This document shows positions 10,148 to 21,498 of a DNA stretch of 64,000 bases, piece after piece. The notes below the pieces were generated by a model. It was not told the origin of the DNA and did not search any database. It worked only from the letters and a program-made list of their open reading frames with translations. Every line of letters begins with the position of its first letter. Positions within the stretch are counted from its first letter, which is position 1. The position numbers and the translations under genes were made by a program. Source of the stretch: Carnegiea gigantea (lineage: Eukaryota > Streptophyta > Magnoliopsida > Caryophyllales > Cactaceae); contig JAKOGI010000331.1 of the NCBI GenBank assembly GCA_029747015.1, positions 302,501 to 366,500 of the forward strand, written 5' to 3'.

Positions 10148-12519
10148 TGTTAAGTCATAAATTATGCATTGTTTCAATAATTATTTTGATTATATTATAT
10201 ATATTATTTCGTCTAATTTACTTTGTTTTATATATTTTTCAGGTTAAACGTAAATAAAAGTAAGAGAAGAAGAGAAGACGTCGAAGTTTCGATTTGCACG
10301 TTAAGTTATCAAGTCGGTCCAAAAATAAAAACTTATGAAAAAATATTATTTCTATAATAATTTATTTGTGCTAGGGTTACAAAATTATTACTCCTAATTG
10401 AAGAGAAACTAGAAGACTTGGAAGAGAAGGAGTCCAAGGAGGAAAACCCTAAGAGAATAATATTATAAAAAAACTCCTAAACTCACCCCTACCTCATGCC
10501 TCACCATCTCTTGACAACATCTCTCATGCTTAACCCCTTAGCGGTGATCATCATCAGAACAACTTCATCACCATCGTCTCACAATCCCAGCCTCATACCT
10601 CACCTCATCATCAGAACCCTTCTTCAACCTCCTCATCTCACTCAATACAGCATCTCACACCTTCATCATATATCACAAACATCCCAACGCCTAGTATCTC
10701 ACATCCCTCATCACCATCAATCATCATCATCTTCTTCAATCACCATCATCGACCCTCATCAACTTCACGTCCAAAGTAATACTATTCTATGCTATTTTTT
10801 ATTTTATTTTATTTTATTTATTTTATTTTATTGTTTAGTTTAAGGTTAAACATGGAAGCTTTGGTTAATTATTGTAATTTTATTTTTAATATGAGTGAGT
10901 AATTCCCTTGTACTTAGTATAATGTATTTAAAATCATGCTAAATTAATTATTTTGTAACAAGTTTTATACTTTATTGTCTAGTTGATTTTTATTCCTGAT
11001 TCTATAACGATTAGTATTTATCGTTTATAATATTCGCATTAGATTAATTAAAATGCATGCGAATTAGTTTAATAAGAATTCATATGATAGTTTAAAAGGC
11101 TCTAATATGTAAAAGTTATAGTCTTTTAGGCATAGTACTATCCTAATTGATTATGGATTGTTCAAACCCATCTCTTTTAATTAGATAATCGTTAAATCAA
11201 TTTGCTGGTAAATTAATTACAAGTCATTAGATGATGTTTTTCTAATATGCAATGCTCTAGTTTGATTAAATTCTTACATTGATATGAGGGTTATCAAAAC
11301 TAGTAGAATTTATATTAGAGTTGAACCTAAATAAACTAAAATATAAGGAAAAACGGGGAAGATCTGCTAGTGGTATCTTCTATAGTCTAACTCATGGATA
11401 AATCAGTTTGTATGTTGATGATAAATATTAATTTACATGGTGGATATAGATTATACTAAGTATTTTTCATAAATTTGGTATCTTTGATAATTATTTGTTG
11501 CGTTTTAGTTAATTTCTTTAGTTTGTCAATTTTAATTCTTAAATTATAAACTTTAACAAAAAATTCATTTAACCCCTCCCCAAATATTAGTCTTTTAGCA
11601 GTATTTTAGTATAATTAATGTCTTTAGATTTTGAGTTTTTGTATCTTTAAAATTTCAGGTTTGATTTTTGTTTTCGATTTGTTAGTTTTAATTGGTTAAT
11701 TAGAAATTAGGTTAATATTAGCTCTTTTAGGTTATTTCCGAAAGTTAGAGTGTTTTTAGGTTAATTAAGGTTTAAATCTATTAGAATTTAATTGCGCAAT
11801 TTTTAGAATTGATTTGCTAATTTTTCAGAATTATTTTTTAATTATTGTCGTAGTTTTGCTGTGCAGAATTTTTCTATTTGTTAAATTTGTAATAACTATT
11901 TTAAAATTTTATTTTTGTGTTTTAAAATTTATTCTGGGTCTAGAAAATTAGTTTCTATTTTATAGTTAATTTTAATAATTATTTTTGTAATTCGTTTAAA
12001 GCAGTTCATTAGATTATTAATTTTCAATTTTGATTTCTGTTGTTTAATTTCTGCAGTTTATTTTCTGTCTAATTTTCTGGAAAATAATTAGGAATATTTT
12101 CTGGATGATTAGGTATTTAAAATAATGTCTAGATTAACTAGCTAATATTTTAAATGATTTTATGTTAATTTAGTTATTACTTTTCTGGCTTGTATTTTTT
12201 CTGGTTCTATTAAAAATCTTAAATAGTAATCAATTTTCTGTTTTAATAATTTCAGAATAAATTAGGCTTTAATTTTCTGTTCTCATTTCCATGATCTTAT
12301 TTTCATAATTCTAGGATATCAGACAGTAATTTTCAGATTCATAATTATTTATTTTAATTAAGTTTATTTAGTAATAAAATAATAAAAAGTTAGATTAAAT
12401 AGGCTTAGACTAGCATAAATTATGTCTTTCCTCGTGGATTCGATCCTTACTCCCTTATGCTATATCCTTATTTATATCTAGAGTAGTGATAAATTTGTAA
12501 CTCTACGACAAACTCTATA
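10148..12519 (+). repeat. Element B 3' LTR
   Basis: 2372 bp partner of 3901-6289. It ends ACTCTATA where the 5' LTR ends GCTCTGCA, so the terminal CA has decayed to TA. It is followed directly by the target duplication TAAGC (12520-12524). Confidence 0.92.
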
Positions 12520-12524
12520 TAAGC

Positions 12525-12989
12525 ATGGGTCACATGAATCAAATCCATATAGTAAGAATAGAACATGCATAATCCGAATACTCAAGCTCTTCCCAAAATC
12601 AAATTCACCCTCAAATTTTTAAGTTTAATTTTCCTAAAAAACTTTTATTTTACTTTCCCCCCACACCTAAATTTTACATTGTTCTCAATATAGAAAACAA
12701 TAAGAAAGAGAAAAATGGAGAAAAAAGCAACATAACCTGATAGTACGAGGAAGTCATTTGCATATAAGCCCAATAATCAAACTCTCAAAGTACCTTCACA
12801 ACCATCACGAACCACAAAAGCTAAAAACCAAGTGAAGAATAATACCCAAAAACACAAGTACACCTTGATCAAAAAGAAAAATTTAAAAAAAGAGTAAAAC
12901 TCACCTAAAAAGATTGGGTTGCCTCCCAATAAGTGCTAAGTTTTTTGTCTTCAGCCAGACAATATCCCACCCACTAATCATAGTAAAGT
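12525..12989 (-). other. Element A 3' non-coding region, proximal part
   Basis: Non-coding AT-rich DNA between the integrase end and the insertion of B. On the minus strand it carries TTGGGAGGCAACCCAATC, near 12910-12930, a sequence often met just beyond the integrase of Athila-type elements. Confidence 0.55.
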
Positions 12990-14300
12990 AGATCTACTAA
13001 ATTGATGGATTCAATCAAATTAGGATCAATATCATGAATCACAGCATGTTTCAAATGTTGGCCATTAACCATAAGAACTCTACCACCTTGGGGATCCAAA
13101 ATTTGAACTGCCTTAGAGGAAAACACTTACTGAATAACAAAAGGACCATCCCATCTAGATCTCAACTCACTAGGAAACAGTTTAAGCTTAGAGTTAAAAA
13201 GTCAAACCTTCTAATTAGGTTTAAAGATTTATGAGAAGTTGTTTTATCATGAAAGTTTTGGTTTTGGTTTTATCAATCTTAGCATTCTCATGGGCTTCAT
13301 TACGCAATTCATCCAATTCATTCAATTGAAGCCTACAGTTAGAGCCCGCTTGTTTCATATCAAAATTAAAAGCTTTAATAGCCCAAAAAGTACGGTGTTC
13401 TAATTTAACTGGTAAGTGACAAGCCTTACTAAAAAGAAGCTGGCAAGGAGACATCCCAATGGGAGTCTTATAAGTAGTAGGATAGGCCCATAAAGCATCA
13501 TGCAATCTCAGAGACCAGTCTTTCCTATCAGGTCAAACTATTTTCTTAAGTATAAACTTGATCTCACGATTAGACAGCTCAACTTGACCACTAGTCTGAG
13601 GATGATAGGGAGTAGCTACCTTGTGAGTCACAGAATACTTTCTAAGCAAAGCCTCAAAAGATCGATGATAAAAATGAGTCTCTTCATTACTAATAAGGGC
13701 TCTAGGGGTACAATACCGACAAAAAATACACTCTTTCACAAACTTGACTACAACCTTGTGGTCATTGGTCCCAGTAGCTTGAGCTGCCACCCACTTCGAC
13801 ACATAATCAACAACAATCAAAATGTATACAAAGCCAAAAGATGGGGGAAAGGGACCTATGAAATCAATACCCCAAACATTAAATATTTCAACAATCAGAA
13901 TAGGGGAAAGGAACATCATATCACGATGGGACAGGGCACCCATACGTTGACAACGCTCACAAGCAAGATAGAATCGGTGAGCATCTTGAAATAGAGTGGG
14001 GCAAAAAAACCCACTTTGTAGGACTTTATCAGCTGTCCTACGACCTCCAAAGTAACCACCACAGACATAGGAGTGAGAAAATGTGAGAATATTATGAACT
14101 TCACTCTCGTGAACACATCTACGTACCACTTGGTCAGGGTAATGCTTGAAAAGATAAGGATCTTTGCAATAGTAATGTCTTACCTGTGAGAAGAACATAT
14201 CTTTATCTTGTTTGGACCAGTGAGGAGGAATCTTTCCAGTGGTAAGATAGTTCACAATGTGAGCAAACCAAGGGAGAGGGGCATGTAACACAACAAATAG
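12990..14300 (-). pseudogene. Element A integrase pseudogene
   Basis: Integrase joins the cDNA to host DNA. The zinc-binding domain shows [20 protein letters not shown] and CERCQRMG. The second His of the HHCC set (normally GGHFGG) is Tyr here. The core shows the first Asp in [10 protein letters not shown] and the Glu in [15 protein letters not shown], but the second catalytic Asp is lost: ISNEETHF stands where SDGGTHF or SDGGSHF is usual. A stop and frameshift near 13505-13535 divide it. The C-terminal part continues at 13221-13505 ([20 protein letters not shown]) and then to about 12990 with a RSRWDGPFVI motif and one stop. Confidence 0.88.
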
Positions 14301-14406
14301 TTGCTCATGAGAAAAGTGGTCAGAAAATCCAACTAAGTCATTAGTATACTCAGTAAAGTTTCTAGACCGATGGTTTCAACTGAATTTTCAGAACCTTTCC
14401 TATCTT

Positions 14407-14670
14407 TTATTTTAACATCAAACTCTTAGAGTAACAAAATCCATCTAATGAGTCTTGATTAGTGTCATTCTTAGCCAATAAGTGTTTTAATGCAGCATGA
14501 CCAGTGAACACAACCACTTTTGAACACAACAAGTATGGACAGAATTTATCATGTGTAAATATTACAACTAGCAACTCTTTTTCAGTAGTTGAATAATTCT
14601 TTTGAGTATTAGTTAGAGTCCTACTAGCATAGTAAATGACATGAGGTATTCTATTCACCCTTTGCTCCAA
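14407..14670 (-). pseudogene. Element A RNase H fragment
   Basis: It reads IPHVIYYASRTLTNTQKNYS, TEKELLVVIF and VVVFTGHAALKHLLAK. The last motif is normally VYTDHAAL, so a catalytic Asp is Gly here. RNase H would degrade the RNA template during reverse transcription. The segment lies between RT and integrase, as expected for Ty3/gypsy order. Confidence 0.85.
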
Positions 14671-15905
14671 AACAGCCCAATAACAAAATCAGATGCATAG
14701 CACATAATATCAAATGGCAAAGAAAAATCAGGAGGCTGCACAATAGGGGCTGATACCAATAAAGACCAAAGCTTTTCAAAAGCTTTTCACACAGGACTCA
14801 TCAATCACAAAAGGAGCATCTTTAGTAAGAAGATTAGTAAGTGGGCGGGCTACTTTACTAAAAGTTTTAATAAATCTCTCATAGAAACTAGTATGACCAA
14901 GGAAAGATCTGACTTGCTTCACAGAAGAAGGCATAGGCATATTCGAATGGCTTTATCAACCTCAATCCCTTTTTTGGACACTTTATATCCCAAACCAATT
15001 GCTTCTTGGACCATGAAATGACTTTTTTCCCAACTCAAAACAAGATTCACTTCTTCACATCTCTTTAGATAAATTAGCCAGACACACATAAAAGGAAGAA
15101 CAAAAAATAGAGAAATCATCCATAAACACCTCCATGAAATTATCAATATAGTCAGAAAATATGTCCATGATGCATCTCTAAAAGGTGAAAGGCGCATTAC
15201 ATAACCCAAAAGGCATCCTCCGATAGGCAAATGTACCTGATAGGCATGTAAATGTTGTTTTCTCTTGGTCCTCAAGATAGATATGTACTTAGTTGTAACC
15301 AGAATAACCATCTAGAAAGTAATAAAAACTTTATCCAGCTAATTTTCTAAAATTTGATCAGTGAATGGGAGGGGTAAATGGTCTTTTCTCGTGACAGAAT
15401 TTAGCTTTCTGTAATCAATGCACACCCTCCACCCTATCGTCTGTCTAGTAGGAATCAATTCACCATCATTATTCTTAAACACAGTAATGCTAGATTTCTT
15501 AGGGACTACTTGAACTGGATTGACCCATTGACTATTAGAAACAGGGTAGATAATGACTGCATCTAAAAGCTTTACTACCTCTTTTTGGACAACTTCTTTT
15601 AAATTGGGGTTCAATCTGCGTTGTATTTGCCTAACAGGTTTAGCATCGTCCTCTAAATGAATTCTGTGCATACAAATTGTCGGACTAATCCCTTTTAAAT
15701 CAGCAACTGACCACCCTATAGCACCCTTATAATCAGACAAAACACGAATCAACTCTTTCTCTTCATCATAAGATAAAAGAAAAGATATAATAACAGGTAT
15801 GGTTTCTTTAGGGCCTAGAAACACATACTTGAGCGAATTAGGAAGACGTTTCAACTCAAGTTTAGGTGAGGACACAACAGAAGGTGGCATAGGAGAACTA
15901 GCCAA
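14671..15905 (-). pseudogene. Element A reverse transcriptase pseudogene
   Basis: The first block (15905-15339) carries IGWSVADLKGISPTICMHRI, VVPKKSSITVF and WRVCIDYRKLNSVTRKDHLP, the usual start of Ty3/gypsy RT. It ends at a frame break near 15340. Further on, in alternating frames, are FAYRRMPFGLCNAPFTF, the catalytic FMDDFSIF (near 15115-15140, Asp-Asp intact), KRCEEVNLVLSWEKSHFMVQ and VRSFLGHTSFYERFIKTFSK. At least two frameshifts and several stops separate these blocks. By motif it is Athila-type, the same group as element B. Confidence 0.87.
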
Positions 15906-16977
15906 AGGGGGAGAGGTTCAGAAGTGGACACCCAAGAGGAAGACTCAAGATAAGGAGTGGAATCTAGATTACAATTCATCTCATCTATTGTACTCCCTAA
16001 GTCAAACAATCTCAAATCCATGTGGTAAAGATAGGTTCCCAAAGGATCACTGCTCAGAATAGTAAGTAAAGCTCCTTCAATCATTTCATCAATCACATCA
16101 ATAAAGAAACATTCAGATTCATCTTCAAACACAGGTTGAGCAGAATCTTTGACAATGTTAAGTCGAACCCTCATGTTCATGCCCAAGACATCCAGCCGTC
16201 CCGGCCTGCAGTTAATGATGGTATTAGCTGTGGCTAAGAAGAGGCATCCTAAAATAAGAGGAATCTACTTAGAAGCATGCCTAGGGTCCATGTCCAACCG
16301 AACAAAGTCGACAGAAACGTATCCTTTATCAATTTGAACCAACACATCATCTATCCGCCCCTAGGAGTCCTAACCGACCTCTCAGTAAGCTGAAGGGTAT
16401 AGTTGGAAGGTTTCAGTTCACCTAATTCCAACTCTAAGCAAACAAAATATGGTATCAAATTAACATTAGAACCCAAATCCAAAAGTGCCCTTTTAATTTT
16501 ATAATTGCTAATATAACATGATATGGTAGGGACACCGAGATCTTTGAACTTAGGTGGAGTGTCACATTTCATAATAGAGCTCACTTGTTCACTTAGAAGA
16601 ATCTTTTTAGACTTGTCATCTTTAGATTTCCTTTTAAAAGTGCACATGTCTTTAAGGAACTTAACATAAGTCGGGATCTGTCTAATGGCTTCCAAGAGGG
16701 GAAAATTGACCTTAACTTGCTTAAAGGTCTCTAGAATGTCATCTCTTTGTTTATCTTTCTTGGAAGGGAATAATGCATCTAAAGTTTGAGGGTAAGGAAC
16801 CCTTGGCTTATATGTCACAGTAGAGTTAGACACAATAGGAGAAGGGGATGGGTTATTCTCTTTTTTAATCTCAAGGTTGCTCTCCATGGTCTTGAGTCTT
16901 TTCTCTTTATCATGTTCCTTTTCACTCACTATGCTGTCTACTTCTTTACGACTCGTACGAATCATTACAGCTTTCAA
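15906..16977 (-). pseudogene. Element A protease region pseudogene
   Basis: The segment from 16977 holds the gag-pol linker, then RALLDLGSNVNLIPYFVCLE and GELKPSNYTLQLTERS, an aspartic protease with D-L-G present. After the frame break at 16351, motifs VLVQIDKGYVSVDFVRLDMD and ILGCLFLATANTIINCRPGR follow. The spacer to RT includes the acidic stretch at 15851-16186. Stops at about 16350 and 16270 break the frame. Confidence 0.83.
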
Positions 16978-17079
16978 TTGTTCAAATGGTTGGCCTTTAG
17001 GGTTCTGTATGGGATGATTGGGAAGTTTTTCTTCTCTTTTACCTATAGTTATGGCTAGTTGCCCAAGTTGGGTTTCTAA

Positions 17080-18006
17080 ATTAGCGATAGATTATGAGTG
17101 AGAATCAACAATATGCATTTTAGACTCAATTTCTTGGACCTTAGAATCAACATTTTGCACAACAGAGGTCAAGATACCAAGGGCATAAATTACCTTATCA
17201 ATTTCAGAGCTCCCAGATGGAAAGGGCATTAGACACTTTTTTCATACACAACCATTGATCAAATTTCTTAGGTAAAGCGTCAACTCTACTAGAAAGGTTA
17301 ATTGAATGTGAAACCTCATAAATCCCCCCATTACTTCCTAATTGCCTAGGCAAATCAGAATGTGAGGAAGTAGCATGCAAATTTGAATTTTCACTCCAAT
17401 GTTCAAACAATTCCCAAGCTTCTTCGGGAGTTTTGTACAAAAAGCTACCACAACATGATGCATCAATAATTTGTCTATTCTGCTCATCTAAAGTCAGAGT
17501 AAAAACTCTAGACAAGTTGTCACATAGGTAACTCATGGTGAGGACAACTTTACAACTTTAAACCTTTCCCAACTTTCATGCAATTGCTCGTTTTTATTTT
17601 ATAAGAAGGTAGTTATAACACGTCTTAAGGTAGTTAGTTTATCAATAGAGAAAAACTTTTTCAAGAATTCCTTTTGCAATTGATCCCATGTGGTGATATT
17701 TGTCTTAGTATCCAACCAAGCTTTAGCTTTATCTTTCAAGCAAAAAGGAAAAAGCTGCAAGCGAAGAGCATCATCAGAGATACTATTCAAAAATATAGTG
17801 GAACAAATCTCCAAAAATGCATCAACGTGCTTGAAATGATTTTCAAACTCTAGCCCATAAAACGGCAGGAGCATTTGGCTAAGAGAATGTGTAATCTCAA
17901 ATGGCACTGTAATAGTGGGCATACGTGTTCTTATAGGTGAGTCATATGTAGCGGGAGTAAAATACTCTTTAAGTTGCTTAGGTGGTGGGGTTTGTTTTTC
18001 AGCCAT
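17080..18006 (-). pseudogene. gag: Element A gag pseudogene
   Basis: ATG at 18006 opens MAEKQTPPPKQLKEYFTPAT, then a gag core: FYGLEFENHFKHVDAFLEIC, LQLFPFCLKDKAKAWLDT and LQKEFLKKFFSIDKLTTLRR. A frame break near 17590 is followed by MSYLCDNLSRVFTLTLDEQN and ..SCCGSFLYKTPEEAWELFEH (17536-17204). The start lies about 590 bases after the primer-binding site, a normal leader length. I saw no zinc knuckle. Confidence 0.83.
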
Positions 18007-18598
18007 CTTTTTCTTAGATTCCTTTTTCTTAGCTCTTATCTTACGAAGAGAGTGTTTAATTTTAGGATTTTATGATTCAAGATCTAAGTACAAAGAACGT
18101 CTACCATGCTTATACCCACAAACAACCAAGAGAAAAGAATGAAGTTACCATAATAATAACCATCAAACAAAATAAGAAGAAAAGAGAAGAGAGAGATAAG
18201 AAGGGGGAAAGAATCAAAATAGAATAAACAAATAAAAGAAAGATCCAAGGGAAGGGAGAAAAATGAAAAAAAATAAAGCAAAATGAAAAATCAAAATAGA
18301 ATAAAAAAAGAATAAAGAAAATAAAAGGGAAGAGGATTGTTAGATTAGATACAATAAATAAAATAATAGAAATAAAAGAGTTTCGTTAGATTAGATTAGA
18401 AGGGATGTGAAAAATAGTAAGATTAGAAGGGAGAGGGAAGAACAAAAATAAAATGGTTAGATTAAGAGGAATTGGGGAATGAAACAATAAAAATAAAAGG
18501 GAAGGGGATGGAGAATAAATAAATAAAATGGGTAGATTAGTGGGGAAGAGGGGAAGAAAAAAATAAAAGGAAGAGAAAATTCAAAAATCACTATTCGT
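18007..18598 (-). other. Element A 5' leader
   Basis: Between the primer-binding site and gag, the + strand is strongly purine-rich (AAATAAAA, GGGAAGAGG words), so the transcript would be pyrimidine-rich. No gene. A packaging or leader function is only inferred from position. Confidence 0.6.
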
Positions 18599-18616
18599 TC
18601 CCCGGCAACAGCGCCA
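18599..18616 (-). promoter_or_regulatory. Element A primer-binding site (tRNA-Asp type)
   Basis: The minus strand reads TGGCGCTGTTGCCGGGGA, one transition away from the canonical tRNA-Asp-complementary site used by Athila-type elements. A 6-bp spacer separates it from the LTR end. Confidence 0.88.
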
Positions 18617-18622
18617 AAAACT

Positions 18623-20352
18623 TGACGCTGATTTTATGTTCAGTTTTGAAACCCTTTTTACTTGTATGCGCACAAGGTTAATTGTAGACTAGCAAGTAGA
18701 GAGGTGTCGATCCCACGAGAAATAATAGTGATTTTAAATTTAGCCTTTCTGATTATAAAGAATAGTTTAATTGAGGAGTTTGATTATCAATAAGTATTAA
18801 CGAAACAAAAGAAAAGTAAATTATCAAGGAAGTGAAGAGAAATCAAATAGGAGAAAGATCTAAGACGTTGGATTTCACCATTGATGCAAATATTAATTTA
18901 TTAATTCAAATAGGGATTCAATTTGTCTCTTGTTCAACCTAAGCTATAAACCTTAGACCATAAATTAAAAAGATGATTATAATTATAAAATGAGATCATT
19001 TATCTAGTGGTTTAGCATAAATCATTCTTTTTAGACATAACTCATCGAGTTTCTAATATAAATTATTCAATTTTAACAATTATAATTTTAAGTCCAATTA
19101 TCTAACCATCATATTAGCCTACAAGGTCTAATATTCATTTGAGATAGCAAATTAAACTATTATAATCAACATGATTAGACAATAGTATTAAGATGATGAA
19201 TAAGTTAAGATCAAGTTTAAGCTCAAAATTATGCAATTAAAGGGGCAAAAACACACCAAAAAAAGTTAGCAAAATAATCTTATTATCAAAGATCCATCCC
19301 AATCCTAGAAATGAGTAGTTTAGCCAGCCATAGCTAGTGAAAATACCATTAAAGTTGGTATATTTCACTTCTTATGTCCAAACTTTTGTACTCAATTACA
19401 CAAAATGATGAAATTAAGTATAAACTCTTAAATGTGACTCACAAATGAGATGAGAAGAGAAGAGAAAAATAGCTTAACAAAGCTTATTTTCTTCTAAACT
19501 TCTCAACCTAAATGATTTTGTCTTAAAAAATACTCTCAACTCTCTAAAGAAAAATAGAAGATCGAAGATAGAAGAATGCTTGGATACTTGAATGAGTGAG
19601 TGCATGAATGGATGCAACCCATAGCCCATTTTTATAGTGGAAATTCACTCTCTTTTAATGCCCAAAAATTAATGAAAAATTAATTTCCATTAACTATTAG
19701 CTGTTATATTGCTTGAAAAAGGACTAATCTTAAGCTACCAATAAATCAAAATTAATTAACTTTTACCTAGGTTACTTGAGCTTCCTCACATTTGGCTACT
19801 AGGTGGTGCTGGGAGATTTTTTTTTTTGGGGCCACGGACCAGCACAGGTGGAAGAAAGAAAGGAGAAGAGAAAGAGGCTGGCGAGCTGGATAGAAAGAGA
19901 GAGAAGGAGTCGGGGTGTCTGATGGGCCGCACGATAGGCCCACTCGAGAGGAGAGGAGGGGAGCAGGCTGGGGGCGACTGGACGAGTCTGGTTTGGGCCA
20001 CATTGTCTGAGCGCTGGGCCAGCCCAGACGGAAGGAAAGAAGAGAAGAGGTAGAAGGTAGTCAGGTTGCTGAGTTCTCAGTTGAGCTACTGCTGGACGGG
20101 GCCCACATGGACTGGGAGTGTCCTGTGAGCTTGGGCTGGCCTTCTTCTTCTTTTTTTAAAATTTTAGGCTGAGCTATGCTTTTGCACATATGCTTTGGTC
20201 CAAATCTTGTCAAATTGTTCACCCAAATCCATTTAATTTATTTCCACTTAAAAATCATAAAAATATCTATTAATTACTCATAACAATATATTTGACAGAT
20301 TTAAAAGTAAGTAAATTGAAGAGTAATATTACATATAAAATATGAATTATCA
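18623..20352 (-). repeat. Element A 5' LTR
   Basis: 1730 bp partner of 1488-3204. A TATA-like TATAAAAATGGGC on the minus strand at 19624-19636 would start leftward transcription of the element. The GC-richer block at about 19800-20110 holds open frames on both strands that recur in the other LTR and are not genes. Confidence 0.92.
19624..19636 (-). promoter_or_regulatory. TATA-like box of element A 5' LTR
   Basis: TATAAAAATGGGC on the minus strand, conserved in both LTRs. It lies about 1 kb upstream of the primer-binding site, consistent with a promoter followed by a long R/U5. Confidence 0.5.
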
Positions 20353-20864
20353 CCTGCAAATTCTTGTTTGCTGCTTTTAGAAGCTTAGAAAATGCACATA
20401 ATCGTGAGAAGGGAGTTAGTGCTAAAGTATGGATTGAATTTTGGTGCAAGTAAAAGGTTCATTCATAACCTACCAACACACTCTCTTTATCGTAATTCGT
20501 CTCCTACAAAGACCCATAAAGCCAACAGCTAAATTAAAACTCAAGATATTTGTTAGAGTCAAGATGAATTAAGCATCTTCAAAAGCCTTGTCATCCCCAA
20601 AGAGAAGAAGGAGAATACTTATCTGGTTGCACTCCTATCATATTGGCTATATGTCTTTGCACTTTCGGAGATTGAGGGGAGCCTTATTCATCTAGGAACT
20701 TTTGAGACTATCACCTTAATGACATCTGGCTGCACCTTTAGTCTAGCAATTCTTGTGTTAGCAAGAATTTACCACGGTCCAAATGAGGTACCAAGGCCCC
20801 GAAGCCTTCCTACTTACAGTCATTCTTCCCTGGCTATTTGCTTACTACTTCAAAACCCATCATG
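20353..20864 (+). pseudogene. PMD gene remnant, middle part
   Basis: It resumes the PMD frame from 1487. The codon set reads (Y/C)KFLFAAFRSLENAH and then EKGVSAKVWIEFWC, consensus for the family. Several stops follow. Further blocks are PKEKKENTYLVALLSYWLYV, HLGTFETITLMTSGCTFSLA, VLARIYHGPNEV and LPWLFAYYFKTHHV. At 20864 the frame is broken by a hAT element and resumes after 21498. Confidence 0.8.
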
Positions 20865-21490
20865 TAGAATTAGAAAAAAAACACCTAAAATATGCAAAAC
20901 CCTCCGGAATAGATTTGGTTATGGGTGGTGAAAATGAAAAAAAAAAAAGGGTATGGGGCGGGTATTGCTAAAATGGGTATGGATATGGGTATTAGTATAG
21001 GTATAAGTATAAGTCTTACCCACCCCATGTTAGCTCTATATAAAACCCATACCTATTTATTTAAAGTTCTAATTTGTTACTTATACTTGGATATTTTGTT
21101 AGTTACTTTGAGTTGTATGGTATTCAGGACTTTGGTGAGACATTTTGTTAGAAACTGTAATTATCAAGTGCTGATTTATTACTTTGCTTGATAAACTTTT
21201 AGTTATATTCGACGTGATATGATATGTTGCTAGAAGCCTGGTATTAATGTGGCATGTTGGCTATTTGATGTCAAATATGTATACAAAATGGGTTTAACTC
21301 TTTTTGGTCTATATGTACCGAATAAAACCCACATACCTACTATACCCAGTGGGTATGAGTATGGATATAATTTTATAACACTCCATGGATATGGATATGG
21401 GTATGGATATTAATTTTGAAAAAGGGTATGGGTGAGGGTATGGCTAAACCCACCCCGTACTCACCTCGTACCCGCCCATTGCCACCCCTA
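20865..21490. mobile_element. 626-bp hAT-family non-autonomous element in the PMD remnant
   Basis: The flanks are CCATCATG (20857-20864) and GCATCATG (21491-21498), an 8-bp duplication with one change. The right end reads TTGCCACCCCTA. The left end TAGAATTAG is decayed, but the next 100 bases align with the inverted end of the 26815-27387 element (GCAAAACCC, GGTGAAAATG and GGGTATGGGGCGGG blocks). The inside is full of GGGTAT/TACCCA words. No transposase. Removing it rejoins the PMD frame at THHV. Confidence 0.82.
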
Positions 21491-21498
21491 GCATCATG

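Larger units (their letters stand above)
3901..12519 (+). mobile_element. Element B: Athila-type retrotransposon with gag-protease only, nested in A
   Basis: LTRs of about 2.4 kb at 3901-6289 and 10148-12519 both begin TGTTAAGTCATAAAT. The 5-bp duplication TAAGC flanks the element at 3896-3900 and 12520-12524. A degenerate tRNA-Asp-type primer-binding site (6295-6312) and a polypurine tract (10133-10147) show plus orientation. The inside holds gag, protease and only the first residues of RT, then A-rich and non-coding DNA. RNase H and integrase are absent. It is therefore a large-deletion derivative that must have used enzymes from another copy, if it moved in this form. Confidence 0.93.
1488..20352 (-). 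mobile_element. Element A: Athila-type Ty3/gypsy retrotransposon, itself interrupted by element B
   Basis: LTRs lie at 1488-3204 and 18623-20352. On the minus strand each starts TGATAATTCAT and ends ..TCA. The flanks are CCTAC (1483-1487) and CCTGC (20353-20357), a 5-bp target duplication with one change. A primer-binding site at 18599-18616 and a polypurine tract at 3205-3217 fix the orientation as minus. Without B and its duplication, the element is about 10.2 kb. Its gag, protease, RT, RNase H and integrase are all recognisable and all broken, so it is non-autonomous now. Confidence 0.93.

Noticed and set aside
21001..21480. Possible interstitial telomere from GGGTAT/TACCC words
   Set aside because: Words are irregular and lie within a defined hAT element rather than a TTTAGGG array.
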